From assembly GCA_910589665.1 (NCBI GenBank), contig CAJUTR010000019.1:1-52963 (forward strand): a DNA stretch of 52,963 nucleotides, written 5' to 3'. The position numbers and the translations under genes are program-made. Shown in pieces: positions 28,501-35,003 of this stretch; the first letter of the stretch is position 1; each line of letters begins with the position of its first letter. The notes under the pieces are model-generated. The model was not told the origin of the DNA and did not search any database. It was given only the letters and a program-made list of their open reading frames with translations. The stretch comes from an uncultured Eubacterium sp. GTDB lineage: Bacteria > Bacillota > Clostridia > Lachnospirales > Lachnospiraceae.

Positions 28501-28652
28501 TCAAATTGTCAGACTGGCAAAAGAAATATGTGGTTTTGCGGATTGATTGGACGGCCAGACTCAAAATCGAGAGGCGGAAGGTTGAATATGCTTCAAAGGA
28601 AGGTACCAGTTTTATTTACATCGGCGAGCGCGGGTTGTCTAATTTGGAATAA
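25536..28652 (+). CDS. Large membrane-anchored extracellular protein of the pilus cluster
   Basis: Product of 1038 residues that I do not recognise. A basic N-terminus and one membrane helix (VMYSAFTVLLTCLVVTGYYLI, residues 12-32) are followed by about 1000 extracellular residues rich in Asp, Lys, Tyr and Asn. It has a Pro/Thr-rich stretch near residue 85 and aromatic-rich segments (YWWD-like EWWDC, FFFWNYREHG). It has no prepilin site, so it is not a pilin. As the last gene of the cluster, 16 bases after a minor prepilin, it could be a PilY1-like tip adhesin or a cell-side anchor; no sequence similarity to PilY1 was seen. Confidence 0.68.
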   Translation: MKKRMGKKGRIVMYSAFTVLLTCLVVTGYYLISNGVIFGKPAAKADTYKMGEVTATDPKKIAVTPQSQEKVVPLTSKNTKLPVIPPTTDQDGKQAKKLTEENPFVVLEIVPELSQQSLAYLVDSEEKGLPFNPVEIGIKFCNESWNSTGFLDGSRQNILGQEDIKNQLMNKGGYFYNELWNKIKNAKGEVVNYYEVKFLYEFKMYSSDMNLSEEDLKNKKVHELYEENKEAFALACPQYFSTTKDDAGNTLSVSCQDRSFQFALNEKDRNGNYTDRNWVKTIEENKDVSKSYKFTIPAESGMTDADLALPMAELAQKFKDSFAADDNGSVVPADILAKDKKWVKNKTQQVKEFTKGYFVKVGKGAGQYTLTGYNPWTNDNMITAAKTGTDTDMWDYVESEVYPDASLEVSEYYKSEQHNIDNKLREEGDEGVYLKLTYTLHDENPWYIWQEGRYVHATSDVYTFDYAKYVYTFKYAGIKINELLKYALFEREKQEDYDKMNVQVITVTPEMINEMDANDKEDTLDYIERADLFYINEMYDGFNTAADGKELNIAINFYNKYCTESGKTVDVSDKSNIKTFYDTDLEWWDCLKIIKRLSTTRNLPMMMTKLVGSMGNNGVDGTTNVKMYVDENSRSVDTAGMLNNISKLQLITAQFDLLDSTVFTDTILPNLKVMELNEDQQDGSKFPAKYTGYYERIPLADDVSVSDDYKKRCYYLWNKFTFLPTGGLTEKMFPKRITDADWGSDGKLQGVIAELIEKYGFCEFFFWNYREHGSYGTLYQNPSDIGSPEALPKIDGSDGNDMKNVTFVSNGQSTNTNMGVLSEFTTNRMLEILKKILDNVDVTPDELDIKLQQNKKEYVKISDNQALLDYSSEADYRSETKDKNVNLKVTCPNLNNEDAVIRKLTLLKSADDKVDSGKDIDKIFQNKYNKDTEKFEYGEKIFEKVEEIENKDTGEKELIGGIRFSNGTEPLSGFRILAEDNTTSYYIPFKLSDWQKKYVVLRIDWTARLKIERRKVEYASKEGTSFIYIGERGLSNLE

Positions 28653-28701
28653 AACCTGTTAAACCGCGATTTGTTGTGGAATTGGAATGTTAACATAAAT
28701 G

Positions 28702-28728
28702 GGGGTATCCACGGATATCCTCATTTTT
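28702..28728 (+). terminator. Possible terminator after the pilus cluster
   Basis: GGGTAT pairs with ATATCC around a short loop (28703-28720), followed by TCATTTTT. The stem is modest. Confidence 0.45.
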
Positions 28729-28750
28729 CTGAAGATAAAGGAGAATCAGC

Positions 28751-29539
28751 ATGGCGGTGGAAAAGAAAATAGCCGATATAAAAAAAGAATTTACAAATAC
28801 TTCGATGGAAAACTGGGAACTGCTATTTCAGGCGTATGCGGAAGATGAGCGCAGCGGTGTAAAGAAACTGGTCGCTTCGTATCAAAAAAAAGTTCAGGCA
28901 TATGAAAAGGAACGGGCGCGTCTGGAGGGCATGAGAGAGTTTGAACGCAAATATGGGAAAGATTATACATGTATATGCGGTATTGATGAGGCCGGAAGAG
29001 GCCCGCTCGCAGGCCCGGTCGTGGCGGGGGCCGTCGTACTTCCTGCCGGATGTGAGATTTTATATTTGAATGACTCCAAAAAAGTAAGTCCCAAAAGAAG
29101 GGAAGAACTGTATGAGGAAATTAAGGAAAAAGCAGTTGCCTTTGGAATCGGGATGAGTTCGCCGGCGCGTATTGATGAAATCAATATTTTACAGGCGACG
29201 TATGAGGCGATGGTTCATGCCGTTGAGGATCTAGGGGTCGTACCGGACCTTCTACTGAATGATGCGGTGGTCATTCCGCAGCTTCAGGTCAAGCAGGTGG
29301 GGATTATCAAAGGTGATGCAAGAAGTGTGTCGATTGCCGCCGCCAGCATTATGGCAAAGGTGACGAGGGACCGGTTGATGACAGAATATGCAGAGTGGTA
29401 TCCGGAGTACGGGTTTGAGGCGCACAAGGGGTACGGTTCAGCCGCACACATCGAAGCTTTGAAAAAGTTCGGCCCGTGCCCGATCCATCGGGCAACGTTT
29501 ATGAAAAATATCTTGTCGGATCGAAAGGTTGATCGGTAA
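28751..29539 (+). CDS. rnhB: Ribonuclease HII
   Basis: Product of 262 residues. It has the N-terminal extension seen in Firmicutes RNase HII, then CGIDEAGRGPLAGPVVAGAVV (catalytic Asp and Glu, near residues 77-97), LNDSKKVSPKRRE, and KGDARSVSIAAASIMAKVTRD with the further acidic residues. The enzyme removes RNA from RNA/DNA hybrids and misincorporated ribonucleotides. It sits directly before ylqH, as in Bacillus. Confidence 0.97.
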   Translation: MAVEKKIADIKKEFTNTSMENWELLFQAYAEDERSGVKKLVASYQKKVQAYEKERARLEGMREFERKYGKDYTCICGIDEAGRGPLAGPVVAGAVVLPAGCEILYLNDSKKVSPKRREELYEEIKEKAVAFGIGMSSPARIDEINILQATYEAMVHAVEDLGVVPDLLLNDAVVIPQLQVKQVGIIKGDARSVSIAAASIMAKVTRDRLMTEYAEWYPEYGFEAHKGYGSAAHIEALKKFGPCPIHRATFMKNILSDRKVDR

Positions 29540-29553
29540 AGGAGGCCAGTGGC

Positions 29554-29865
29554 ATGAGTTCACATACAAATGATCGCGAAAAAAAAGAATTTAACCGGTT
29601 GAAAACGGCAGTTGCTCTCGAATATGAACCAGGAGAACAGGCGCCAAAAGTGATCGCATCCGGGATGGGGCATATCGCTGACCGGATTATAGAGAGAGCG
29701 GAAGAAGCAAGTGTTCCGGTGCATAAAGATGAAAAATTGGCAAAAAGCCTGTCTATACTGGATGTGGGAGATTATATCCCGCCAGAATTGTATGGGATCG
29801 TGGCCGAAGTGCTCATTTATGTAGATGGAATGGAAAAGATCCAGAAGAAGATTGACAAACACTAA
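29554..29865 (+). CDS. ylqH: FlhB C-terminal-domain-like protein YlqH
   Basis: Product of 103 residues, homologous to the cytoplasmic domain of the flagellar export gate protein FlhB (AVALEYEPGEQAPKVIASG, then DEKLAKSLSILDVGDYIPPELYG, each continuous in the frame). The NPTH autocleavage motif of FlhB is absent: NRLKTAVAL stands where NPTHYAVAL is expected. Standalone YlqH proteins follow rnhB in many Firmicutes, with unclear function. It overlaps the -35 box of the thi promoter at its 3' end. Confidence 0.88.
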   Translation: MSSHTNDREKKEFNRLKTAVALEYEPGEQAPKVIASGMGHIADRIIERAEEASVPVHKDEKLAKSLSILDVGDYIPPELYGIVAEVLIYVDGMEKIQKKIDKH

Positions 29866-29880
29866 CACTTATGATATGAT
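29852..29880 (+). promoter_or_regulatory. Promoter of the thiazole operon
   Basis: TTGACA at 29852-29857, exactly 17 bases, TATGAT at 29875-29880. The -35 box is inside the last codons of ylqH. Confidence 0.8.
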
Positions 29881-29887
29881 TTTTAAC

Positions 29888-29953
29888 AGATTGGGGATTC
29901 TCATGAAGGGGTACACCACCGCGGGTGTAGGTTTCATGGGCAACCCCTTTTTT
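29888..29953 (+). ncRNA. Structured thiS leader RNA (candidate thiS-motif regulator)
   Basis: The leader folds into nested stems: GGGG 29893-29896 with CCCC 29944-29947, CATGAA 29902-29907 with TTCATG 29933-29938, and TACACC 29912-29917 with GGTGTA 29924-29929. An alternative stem AAGGGGT (29906-29912) with ACCCCTT (29943-29949) runs into TTTTTT (29948-29953), which is a terminator; it competes with the CATGAA stem. This is the layout of a transcription attenuator or riboswitch. The TPP riboswitch signatures are absent. A thiS RNA motif is known from comparative genomics; whether this is a member needs a covariance search. Confidence 0.6.
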
Positions 29954-29994
29954 ATTTTTGGGTTTTTAAGAAATAGAAAAAGGAGGGAGAATGG

Positions 29995-30192
29995 ATGGTC
30001 TGTATCAATGGGGAATCGAAAACCGGCTATGATGGGATGCCGCTTCCCGATGTGCTGGAGAAAGAGAAATATGATATCAAGCGTATTGCCGTGGAGATCA
30101 ACGGCGAGATCATTTCCAGATCTTTATTTTCGGAAACGGTCGTTCATAGCGGCGATCATTTGGAAGTCGTCAGTTTTGTGGGCGGCGGCTGA
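29995..30192 (+). CDS. thiS: Sulfur carrier protein ThiS
   Basis: Product of 65 residues with the ubiquitin-like fold pattern and C-terminal VGGG; the terminal Gly is adenylated and then thiocarboxylated to donate sulfur for the thiazole of thiamine. The start has AGGAGG (29981-29986) eight bases upstream; the ATG at 29991 is in another frame. It is the first gene of the operon, directly behind the leader RNA. Confidence 0.92.
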   Translation: MVCINGESKTGYDGMPLPDVLEKEKYDIKRIAVEINGEIISRSLFSETVVHSGDHLEVVSFVGGG

Positions 30193-30270
30193 TGTGCAGG
30201 AATGTGTGGCGGCTGGCTTCGGCGGTGATGCCATGTGAAAGAAGAAAGAAAAGAAGGAGGCTTATTATAT

Positions 30271-31068
30271 ATGAGTGAAGAAAAGAAAGATTTACTCGTT
30301 TTAGGAGGGCAGGAGTTTTCGTCCAGATTTATACTTGGTTCCGGGAAATATTCGCTGGATCTCATCCAGGCGGCGGTGGAACACGCGGGAGCGCAGATCA
30401 TCACGCTGGCGCTGCGGCGCGCCAATGCTGGGGGAACGGCGAACATACTTGACTATATACCAGATGGCGTGACTTTGCTTCCAAATACATCCGGCGCGCG
30501 GACAGCGGACGAGGCCGTACGTATCGCCAGGCTTTCAAGAGAAGTAGGGTGTGGAAATTTTGTCAAGATTGAGATCATGCGAGATAGCAAATACCTGCTT
30601 CCCGATAATCAGGAAACAGTAAAAGCAACCGAGATCCTTGCAAACGAGGGATTTGTCGTAATGCCTTATATGTACCCGGATCTGAATATTGCAAGAGATC
30701 TGTACAATGCCGGCGCGGCGTCAGTTATGCCGTTGGCAGCGCCGATCGGTTCGAATAAGGGACTTTGTACGAAAGAGTTCATCCGTATCCTGATCGATGA
30801 GATCGATCTGCCGATCATTGTGGACGCGGGGATCGGATGCCCTTCACAAGCGTGCGAGGCGATGGAAATGGGAGCGGCTGCTGTGATGGCGAATACCGGC
30901 ATCGCGACAGCGGGAGATGTGCCGGCGATGGCCGAAGCGTTCAAAAAAGCGATAGAAGCCGGGCGCACGGCGTATCTCTCGGGAACGGGAAGGGTGTTGG
31001 AGCGGGGTGGCAGCGCCTCTTCGCCGCTGACCGGCTATATTCAGGATGGAAGCCAGACATGCTCATAA
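30271..31068 (+). CDS. thiG: Thiazole synthase ThiG
   Basis: Product of 265 residues. It shows FILGSGKYSLDLIQAA at the start, the LRRANAGG segment, FVKIEIMRD containing the Schiff-base lysine, and GIGCPSQACEAMEMGAAAVMANTGIATA forming the phosphate site (read as GIGCPSQA and NTGIATA). ThiG joins deoxyxylulose 5-phosphate, dehydroglycine and ThiS thiocarboxylate into the thiazole. The ATG at 30271 follows AAGGAGG by 10 bases. Confidence 0.97.
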   Translation: MSEEKKDLLVLGGQEFSSRFILGSGKYSLDLIQAAVEHAGAQIITLALRRANAGGTANILDYIPDGVTLLPNTSGARTADEAVRIARLSREVGCGNFVKIEIMRDSKYLLPDNQETVKATEILANEGFVVMPYMYPDLNIARDLYNAGAASVMPLAAPIGSNKGLCTKEFIRILIDEIDLPIIVDAGIGCPSQACEAMEMGAAAVMANTGIATAGDVPAMAEAFKKAIEAGRTAYLSGTGRVLERGGSASSPLTGYIQDGSQTCS

Positions 31069-31110
31069 GAGGGCCGTGGTTACTTTGCAAAAAACGGGAG
31101 GATATTTGAA

Positions 31111-32307
31111 ATGGAACAAAATAGAACGGAACCGAAAGAACGGATCGACCACATGAAATACCTCGAGGGAATGGAAGTGCTGGATTCGGATATTGACAAG
31201 CTTGTGCTGGAAGCGGCTTCTGGATATGATTACAATCGATATACGGCAGCGGACGTGCAGCGGGTCCTCGCGGCTTCTAGTCGGGGGGCCGCTGGAGTTT
31301 CCGGCTGCGGGCCGGAGGGATTTGCGGCGCTTTTGTCCCCGGCGGCAGAACCATTTTTAGAAGAGATCGCGCAGGCGGCGAGATATGAGACGAGGAAACA
31401 TTTTGGAAATTCCATTTATATGTTTACCCCGATCTATATCGCGAATTATTGTGAGAATCATTGTATTTACTGCGGGTTTAACTGTCACAATAACATCCGC
31501 CGTGCCAAACTGAACAAAGAGGAGATCGAGCAGGAGATGAAGGCGATTGCGGATACCGGTCTGCAGGAAGTGCTTATTTTGACTGGGGAAAGTCCGAAGA
31601 TGTCAGATGTTTCGTATATCGGGGAGGCTTGTAAGATTGCCAGGAAGTATTTTAAAGTCATCGGTTTGGAAATCTATCCGGTCAATTCTTCTGATTACGC
31701 GTTTCTACATGAATGCGGTGCGGATTATATCACGGTATTTCAGGAAACGTACAATCCGGATCAATACGAAACGCTCCATTTAGCCGGAAAGAAACGCATT
31801 TTTCCCTATCGGATCAATACGCAGGAGCGCGCCCTGTTAGGCGGCATGCGGGGAGTGGGATTCGCGGCGCTTCTCGGACTCGATGAGTTCCGTACGGATG
31901 CGTTTGCCACGGGCATGCACGCCTATCATATACAGCGGAAATATCCACATGCGGAAATTGCATTCTCCTGTCCGCGCCTGCGCCCGATCATCAATAATGA
32001 CAAGATCAATCCGCGGGATGTGCATGAGGCCCAGCTTCTTCAAGTGGTATGCGCGTACCGCCTGTTCATGCCGTTTGCCAATATCACGATCTCGACGAGG
32101 GAGTGCGAGAGAGTGCGCAACAGCCTGATCCAGATTGCGGCCACCAAGATTTCTGCGGGGGTTCATGTGGGAATTGGCGGTCACAGCGGCGAGGAAAAGG
32201 GCGACGAGCAGTTTGAAATTGATGATACGAGAACGGTCGATCAAGTGTATGAGGCGATCGCGGCGCAGGGACTTCAGCCGGTTATGAATGATTATATTTA
32301 TGTGTGA
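31111..32307 (+). CDS. thiH: 2-iminoacetate synthase ThiH (radical SAM)
   Basis: Product of 398 residues. The radical SAM cluster motif CENHCIYC gives cysteines at about 114, 118 and 121, followed by GFNC. ILTGESPKMSD, VFQETYNPDQY and the C-terminal ISTREC segment match ThiH. It cleaves tyrosine to dehydroglycine (2-iminoacetate) and p-cresol under anaerobic conditions, feeding ThiG. Choice of ThiH over the oxygen-dependent glycine oxidase ThiO fits an anaerobe. Confidence 0.96.
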   Translation: MEQNRTEPKERIDHMKYLEGMEVLDSDIDKLVLEAASGYDYNRYTAADVQRVLAASSRGAAGVSGCGPEGFAALLSPAAEPFLEEIAQAARYETRKHFGNSIYMFTPIYIANYCENHCIYCGFNCHNNIRRAKLNKEEIEQEMKAIADTGLQEVLILTGESPKMSDVSYIGEACKIARKYFKVIGLEIYPVNSSDYAFLHECGADYITVFQETYNPDQYETLHLAGKKRIFPYRINTQERALLGGMRGVGFAALLGLDEFRTDAFATGMHAYHIQRKYPHAEIAFSCPRLRPIINNDKINPRDVHEAQLLQVVCAYRLFMPFANITISTRECERVRNSLIQIAATKISAGVHVGIGGHSGEEKGDEQFEIDDTRTVDQVYEAIAAQGLQPVMNDYIYV

Positions 32308-32333
32308 CAGAATTCCGGAACGGGAGGGGTGCT

Positions 32334-32948
32334 ATGCTGACAGGGCAGGATGGGATGGAGATCGCGTGCTTATGCGTGACGAATCGGAAATTGTGCCGGG
32401 GGGATTTTTTAGAGCGCATCCGGCGGATCGCGAGCAGGGAAACGGACAGGGAGTCCGGGATGACGGCGGACGCGATCGTATTACGTGAAAAAGATCTGCC
32501 AGAGGAGGATTATTTTTTTCTGGCAGAGAAGGTTATGAACATATGTGAGGATTTTTCGATGCCGTGTATCCTGCATACGTTTTACCGAGCGGCAAGGCAA
32601 CTGGGGTGCAGGCGGATCCACCTTCCGCTCTGCGTGTTTGAACAGATGGAACCGGATATGGGTTTTGACGTGATCGGGACGTCGATCCATTCGACCGAAC
32701 AGGCGGAGCAGGCCGTTTTACTTGGCGCTGGTTATGTGACGGCGGGACACGTTTTTGAGACAGACTGCAAAAAAGGACTGCCTGGGCGGGGGCTGGCCTT
32801 TGTGCAGGAGGTCGTACAGGCTGTCGATATTCCGGTGTACGGGATTGGCGGCATCTGCGCGGCAAATGCTCCCGATGTTGTGCGGGCGGGTGCGTCAGGC
32901 GTCTGTGTCATGTCGGGATTTATGAATGAAAAAATATTTGAGGCTTGA
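32334..32948 (+). CDS. tenI: TenI-like thiazole tautomerase (ThiE/TenI superfamily)
   Basis: Product of 204 residues, a TIM barrel of the ThiE/TenI superfamily. The ThiE substrate motifs are not conserved (HTFYRAARQLG where ThiE has NDRxDVALA; IHLPL for VHLGQ), whereas GHVFETDCKKGLPGRG and SIHS with a candidate catalytic His match what I recall of Bacillus TenI. TenI converts the ThiG product to the aromatic thiazole carboxylate. The ATG at 32334 follows GGGAGGGG; the GTG at 32304 overlaps thiH by four bases and is a possible alternative. Confidence 0.82.
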   Translation: MLTGQDGMEIACLCVTNRKLCRGDFLERIRRIASRETDRESGMTADAIVLREKDLPEEDYFFLAEKVMNICEDFSMPCILHTFYRAARQLGCRRIHLPLCVFEQMEPDMGFDVIGTSIHSTEQAEQAVLLGAGYVTAGHVFETDCKKGLPGRGLAFVQEVVQAVDIPVYGIGGICAANAPDVVRAGASGVCVMSGFMNEKIFEA

Positions 32949-32973
32949 AAAGGATATGGAGTTATGTTAGAAT
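32945..32973 (+). promoter_or_regulatory. Promoter of metA
   Basis: TTGAAA at 32945-32950, 17 bases, TAGAAT at 32968-32973 with an extended TG. The leader to the metA start is only about 33 bases. Confidence 0.6.
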
Positions 32974-33012
32974 TTATGGCATGGATTGTTTAAATGGAGG
33001 AGTGGATGATAA

Positions 33013-33930
33013 ATGCCGATCAATATACCGGATTCGCTGCCGGCTGTGGAAGTACTGCAAAATGAAAATATATTTGTTATGACGGAAGAACGGGCGGAGC
33101 ATCAGGATATCCGGCCGCTTCGTGTGTTGATCTTAAATCTGATGCCGACGAAGGTGGTAACGGAGACGCAGCTTTTGCGGAAGCTTTCCAATACGCCGAT
33201 CCAGATCAAGGTCGAACTGCTAAAGACAGCCAGTTATATTCCTCAGCACGCCGATCCGACGCATCTGGATACGTTTTATACCACGTTTGATGAAATCAAG
33301 GATCAGAAATATGATGGCATGATCATCACTGGGGCGCCGCTAGATTATATCGCTTTTGAGGATGTTACTTATTGGGAAGAGGCGTGCCAGATCATGGACT
33401 GGTGTAAAACAAACGTGTTCTCGACGATGCACCTGTGCTGGGGGGCATTTGCCGGGCTGCATTATTATTATGGGATCCCGAAAGTCGATCTGCAAGAAAA
33501 GCTGTCGGGGGTATTCGAACACCGTATTGTGAAAAATCATGTTCCGTTGTTCCGGGGACTGGATGATATTTTTTATGCGCCGCAGTCGAGGGCCACGAGT
33601 ATGCGCGAAGAGGACATCCGGGCAGTCGGGGAATTGGAGATCATGGCCGTCTCAGATGTGGCTGGTGTGACGATCGTAAAAACAAAGGATGACAGGCACT
33701 TTTTTATGACCTGCCATCCGGAATATGATGCGGATACACTGGCGATGGAATATTTCCGGGATGTAGAAAAAGGGTTGAATCCTAAGCTGCCCTGCAATTA
33801 TTTCCCGGATGATGACCCGAAGAAGACGCCGGTCGTCACTTGGCGTTCCACGGGTCAGATCATTTTTTCCAACTGGCTTAATCATTACGTGTACCAGAAT
33901 ACGCCGTATAACATAAAGGATCTGGGATAA
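33013..33930 (+). CDS. metA: Homoserine O-acyltransferase MetA
   Basis: Product of 305 residues, the usual length. C142 (HLCWGA) is the acyl-binding nucleophile, and H235 and E237 (CHPEYD) complete the catalytic set at the same numbers as in E. coli. Residue 111, which in characterised members is Gly for succinyl-CoA and Glu for acetyl-CoA, is Asp here (GAPLDY). That makes acetyl-CoA use more likely but leaves it open. It is the first committed step of methionine synthesis. No riboswitch fits in its short leader. It converges on the sirtuin gene with a four-base gap. Confidence 0.95.
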   Translation: MPINIPDSLPAVEVLQNENIFVMTEERAEHQDIRPLRVLILNLMPTKVVTETQLLRKLSNTPIQIKVELLKTASYIPQHADPTHLDTFYTTFDEIKDQKYDGMIITGAPLDYIAFEDVTYWEEACQIMDWCKTNVFSTMHLCWGAFAGLHYYYGIPKVDLQEKLSGVFEHRIVKNHVPLFRGLDDIFYAPQSRATSMREEDIRAVGELEIMAVSDVAGVTIVKTKDDRHFFMTCHPEYDADTLAMEYFRDVEKGLNPKLPCNYFPDDDPKKTPVVTWRSTGQIIFSNWLNHYVYQNTPYNIKDLG

Positions 33931-33934
33931 GGTT

Positions 33935-34651
33935 TTATGCCCACGGCCGCAGCGTTTTGCCGATGGAATCGTTGATTTCCAGGTTTGCATGTGCGTTGCG
34001 GCTCGTTTTGCTTTTATTGATGAGTACGAGTTTATCGCCTTGGTAGTAGTCGATAAGTCCGGCGGCTGGATATACGGCGAGAGACGTTCCGCCGATGATG
34101 AGTACGTCGGCGTTTTTTATGTAGGAGATTGATTTTTCGAGCACGTAGGAGTCAAGTCCCTCTTCGTACAGGACGACGTCCGGTTTGATCGTTCCGCCGC
34201 AGCTGCATACAGGTACGCCTTTTTGGGACGTGATCTCATCCAGCGGGTAAAATGTCCGGCAGTTCATACAGTAGTTCCGGTGAACGGAACCATGCAGTTC
34301 CAATACTTCTCTGCTTCCAGCCTTTTGGTGCAGGCCATCGATGTTTTGCGTGATCACGGCTTTCAATTTACCCTGTTTTTCTAAATTTGCTAGTGCGATA
34401 TGAGCATCGTTTGGTTCCGCGTTTTCGATGATCATTTTATTGCGGTAAAAACGGTAAAATTCTTCGGTGTTTTGGATGAAGAAGCTGTGGCTCAGTATCG
34501 TTTCGGGAGGATAGTCGTACTGCTGGTTATAGAGTCCGTCCACACTTCGAAAGTCCGGGATGTTACTTTCCGTGGAAACACCGGCGCCGCCGAAAAAGAC
34601 GATGTTGTTGCTTTGTTCGATCCATTCATTTAATTGTTCACTTTGTGTCAT
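33935..34651 (-). CDS. cobB: NAD-dependent protein deacylase (sirtuin)
   Basis: Product of 238 residues. Motifs are GGAGVSTESNIPDFRS, TQNIDGLH, LELHGSVH with the catalytic His, four zinc cysteines (CMNC and CSCG), GGTSLAVYP and INKSKTSR. It removes acyl groups from lysines using NAD. The start is taken at ATG 34651 after AAAGGAG, dropping 12 residues from the longest frame. It runs against metA; the two 3' ends are almost touching, so antisense read-through is possible. Confidence 0.95.
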   Translation of the reverse strand: MTQSEQLNEWIEQSNNIVFFGGAGVSTESNIPDFRSVDGLYNQQYDYPPETILSHSFFIQNTEEFYRFYRNKMIIENAEPNDAHIALANLEKQGKLKAVITQNIDGLHQKAGSREVLELHGSVHRNYCMNCRTFYPLDEITSQKGVPVCSCGGTIKPDVVLYEEGLDSYVLEKSISYIKNADVLIIGGTSLAVYPAAGLIDYYQGDKLVLINKSKTSRNAHANLEINDSIGKTLRPWA

Positions 34652-35003
34652 TTGATCTGCTCCTTTCTTTTCATTTATAAGATTCAAACTCCATGTGTTA
34701 ATTGTAACATAAAAGGGTGGAAGGAGTAAAAAAATATTAATACAAATAAAAGATTTTTAAATTTTTCAAAAAATAGGGTTAGTCATTGACTTTTTTGACT
34801 AAATCGTTTCTACATTATTTATGTATATTACTCAAAAAGGATGATCCTATGTCAGACATTGATGTTTCAGGCACTTTATACATATGTGGAATTTCGTAAC
34901 GTGAAACCGATAGATTACAGCTATCAACATTCCAAGAAAATAATCCTGCACAACCGTATTTTTTTATCATATATTATGGAAAAAGATCAGAAAGAGGCAA
35001 AAA
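34652..35003. other. Intergenic region, sirtuin to substrate-binding protein
   Basis: 352 bases without a convincing gene. It contains the sirtuin promoter (34701-34729), an AT-rich block with TTGACT twice (34786-34791, 34795-34800), and a 16-codon frame at 34849-34899 with an AAGG site. No known riboswitch signature was found. The substrate-binding protein promoter was not located with confidence. Confidence 0.4.
34701..34729 (-). promoter_or_regulatory. Probable sirtuin promoter
   Basis: On the - strand, TACAAT (34701-34706) with an extended TG and TTACTC (34724-34729), 17 bases apart. Confidence 0.5.

Noticed and set aside
25536..28652. PilY1 homologue
   Set aside because: No beta-propeller repeats or calcium loop typical of PilY1 could be found; only the genomic context fits.
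29866..29994. TPP riboswitch before thiS
   Set aside because: The conserved CTGAGA and ACCTGAT-type segments are absent, and the folded region is only about 60 bases.
32334..32948. Thiamine-phosphate synthase ThiE
   Set aside because: The substrate motifs of ThiE are replaced, while TenI-like segments are kept.
32949..33012. SAM riboswitch before metA
   Set aside because: Only 64 bases separate the genes, and a promoter takes part of them; no room for the fold.
34849..34899. 16-codon leader peptide
   Set aside because: The frame has an AAGG site but no codon pattern, attenuator or link to the following gene that would support it.
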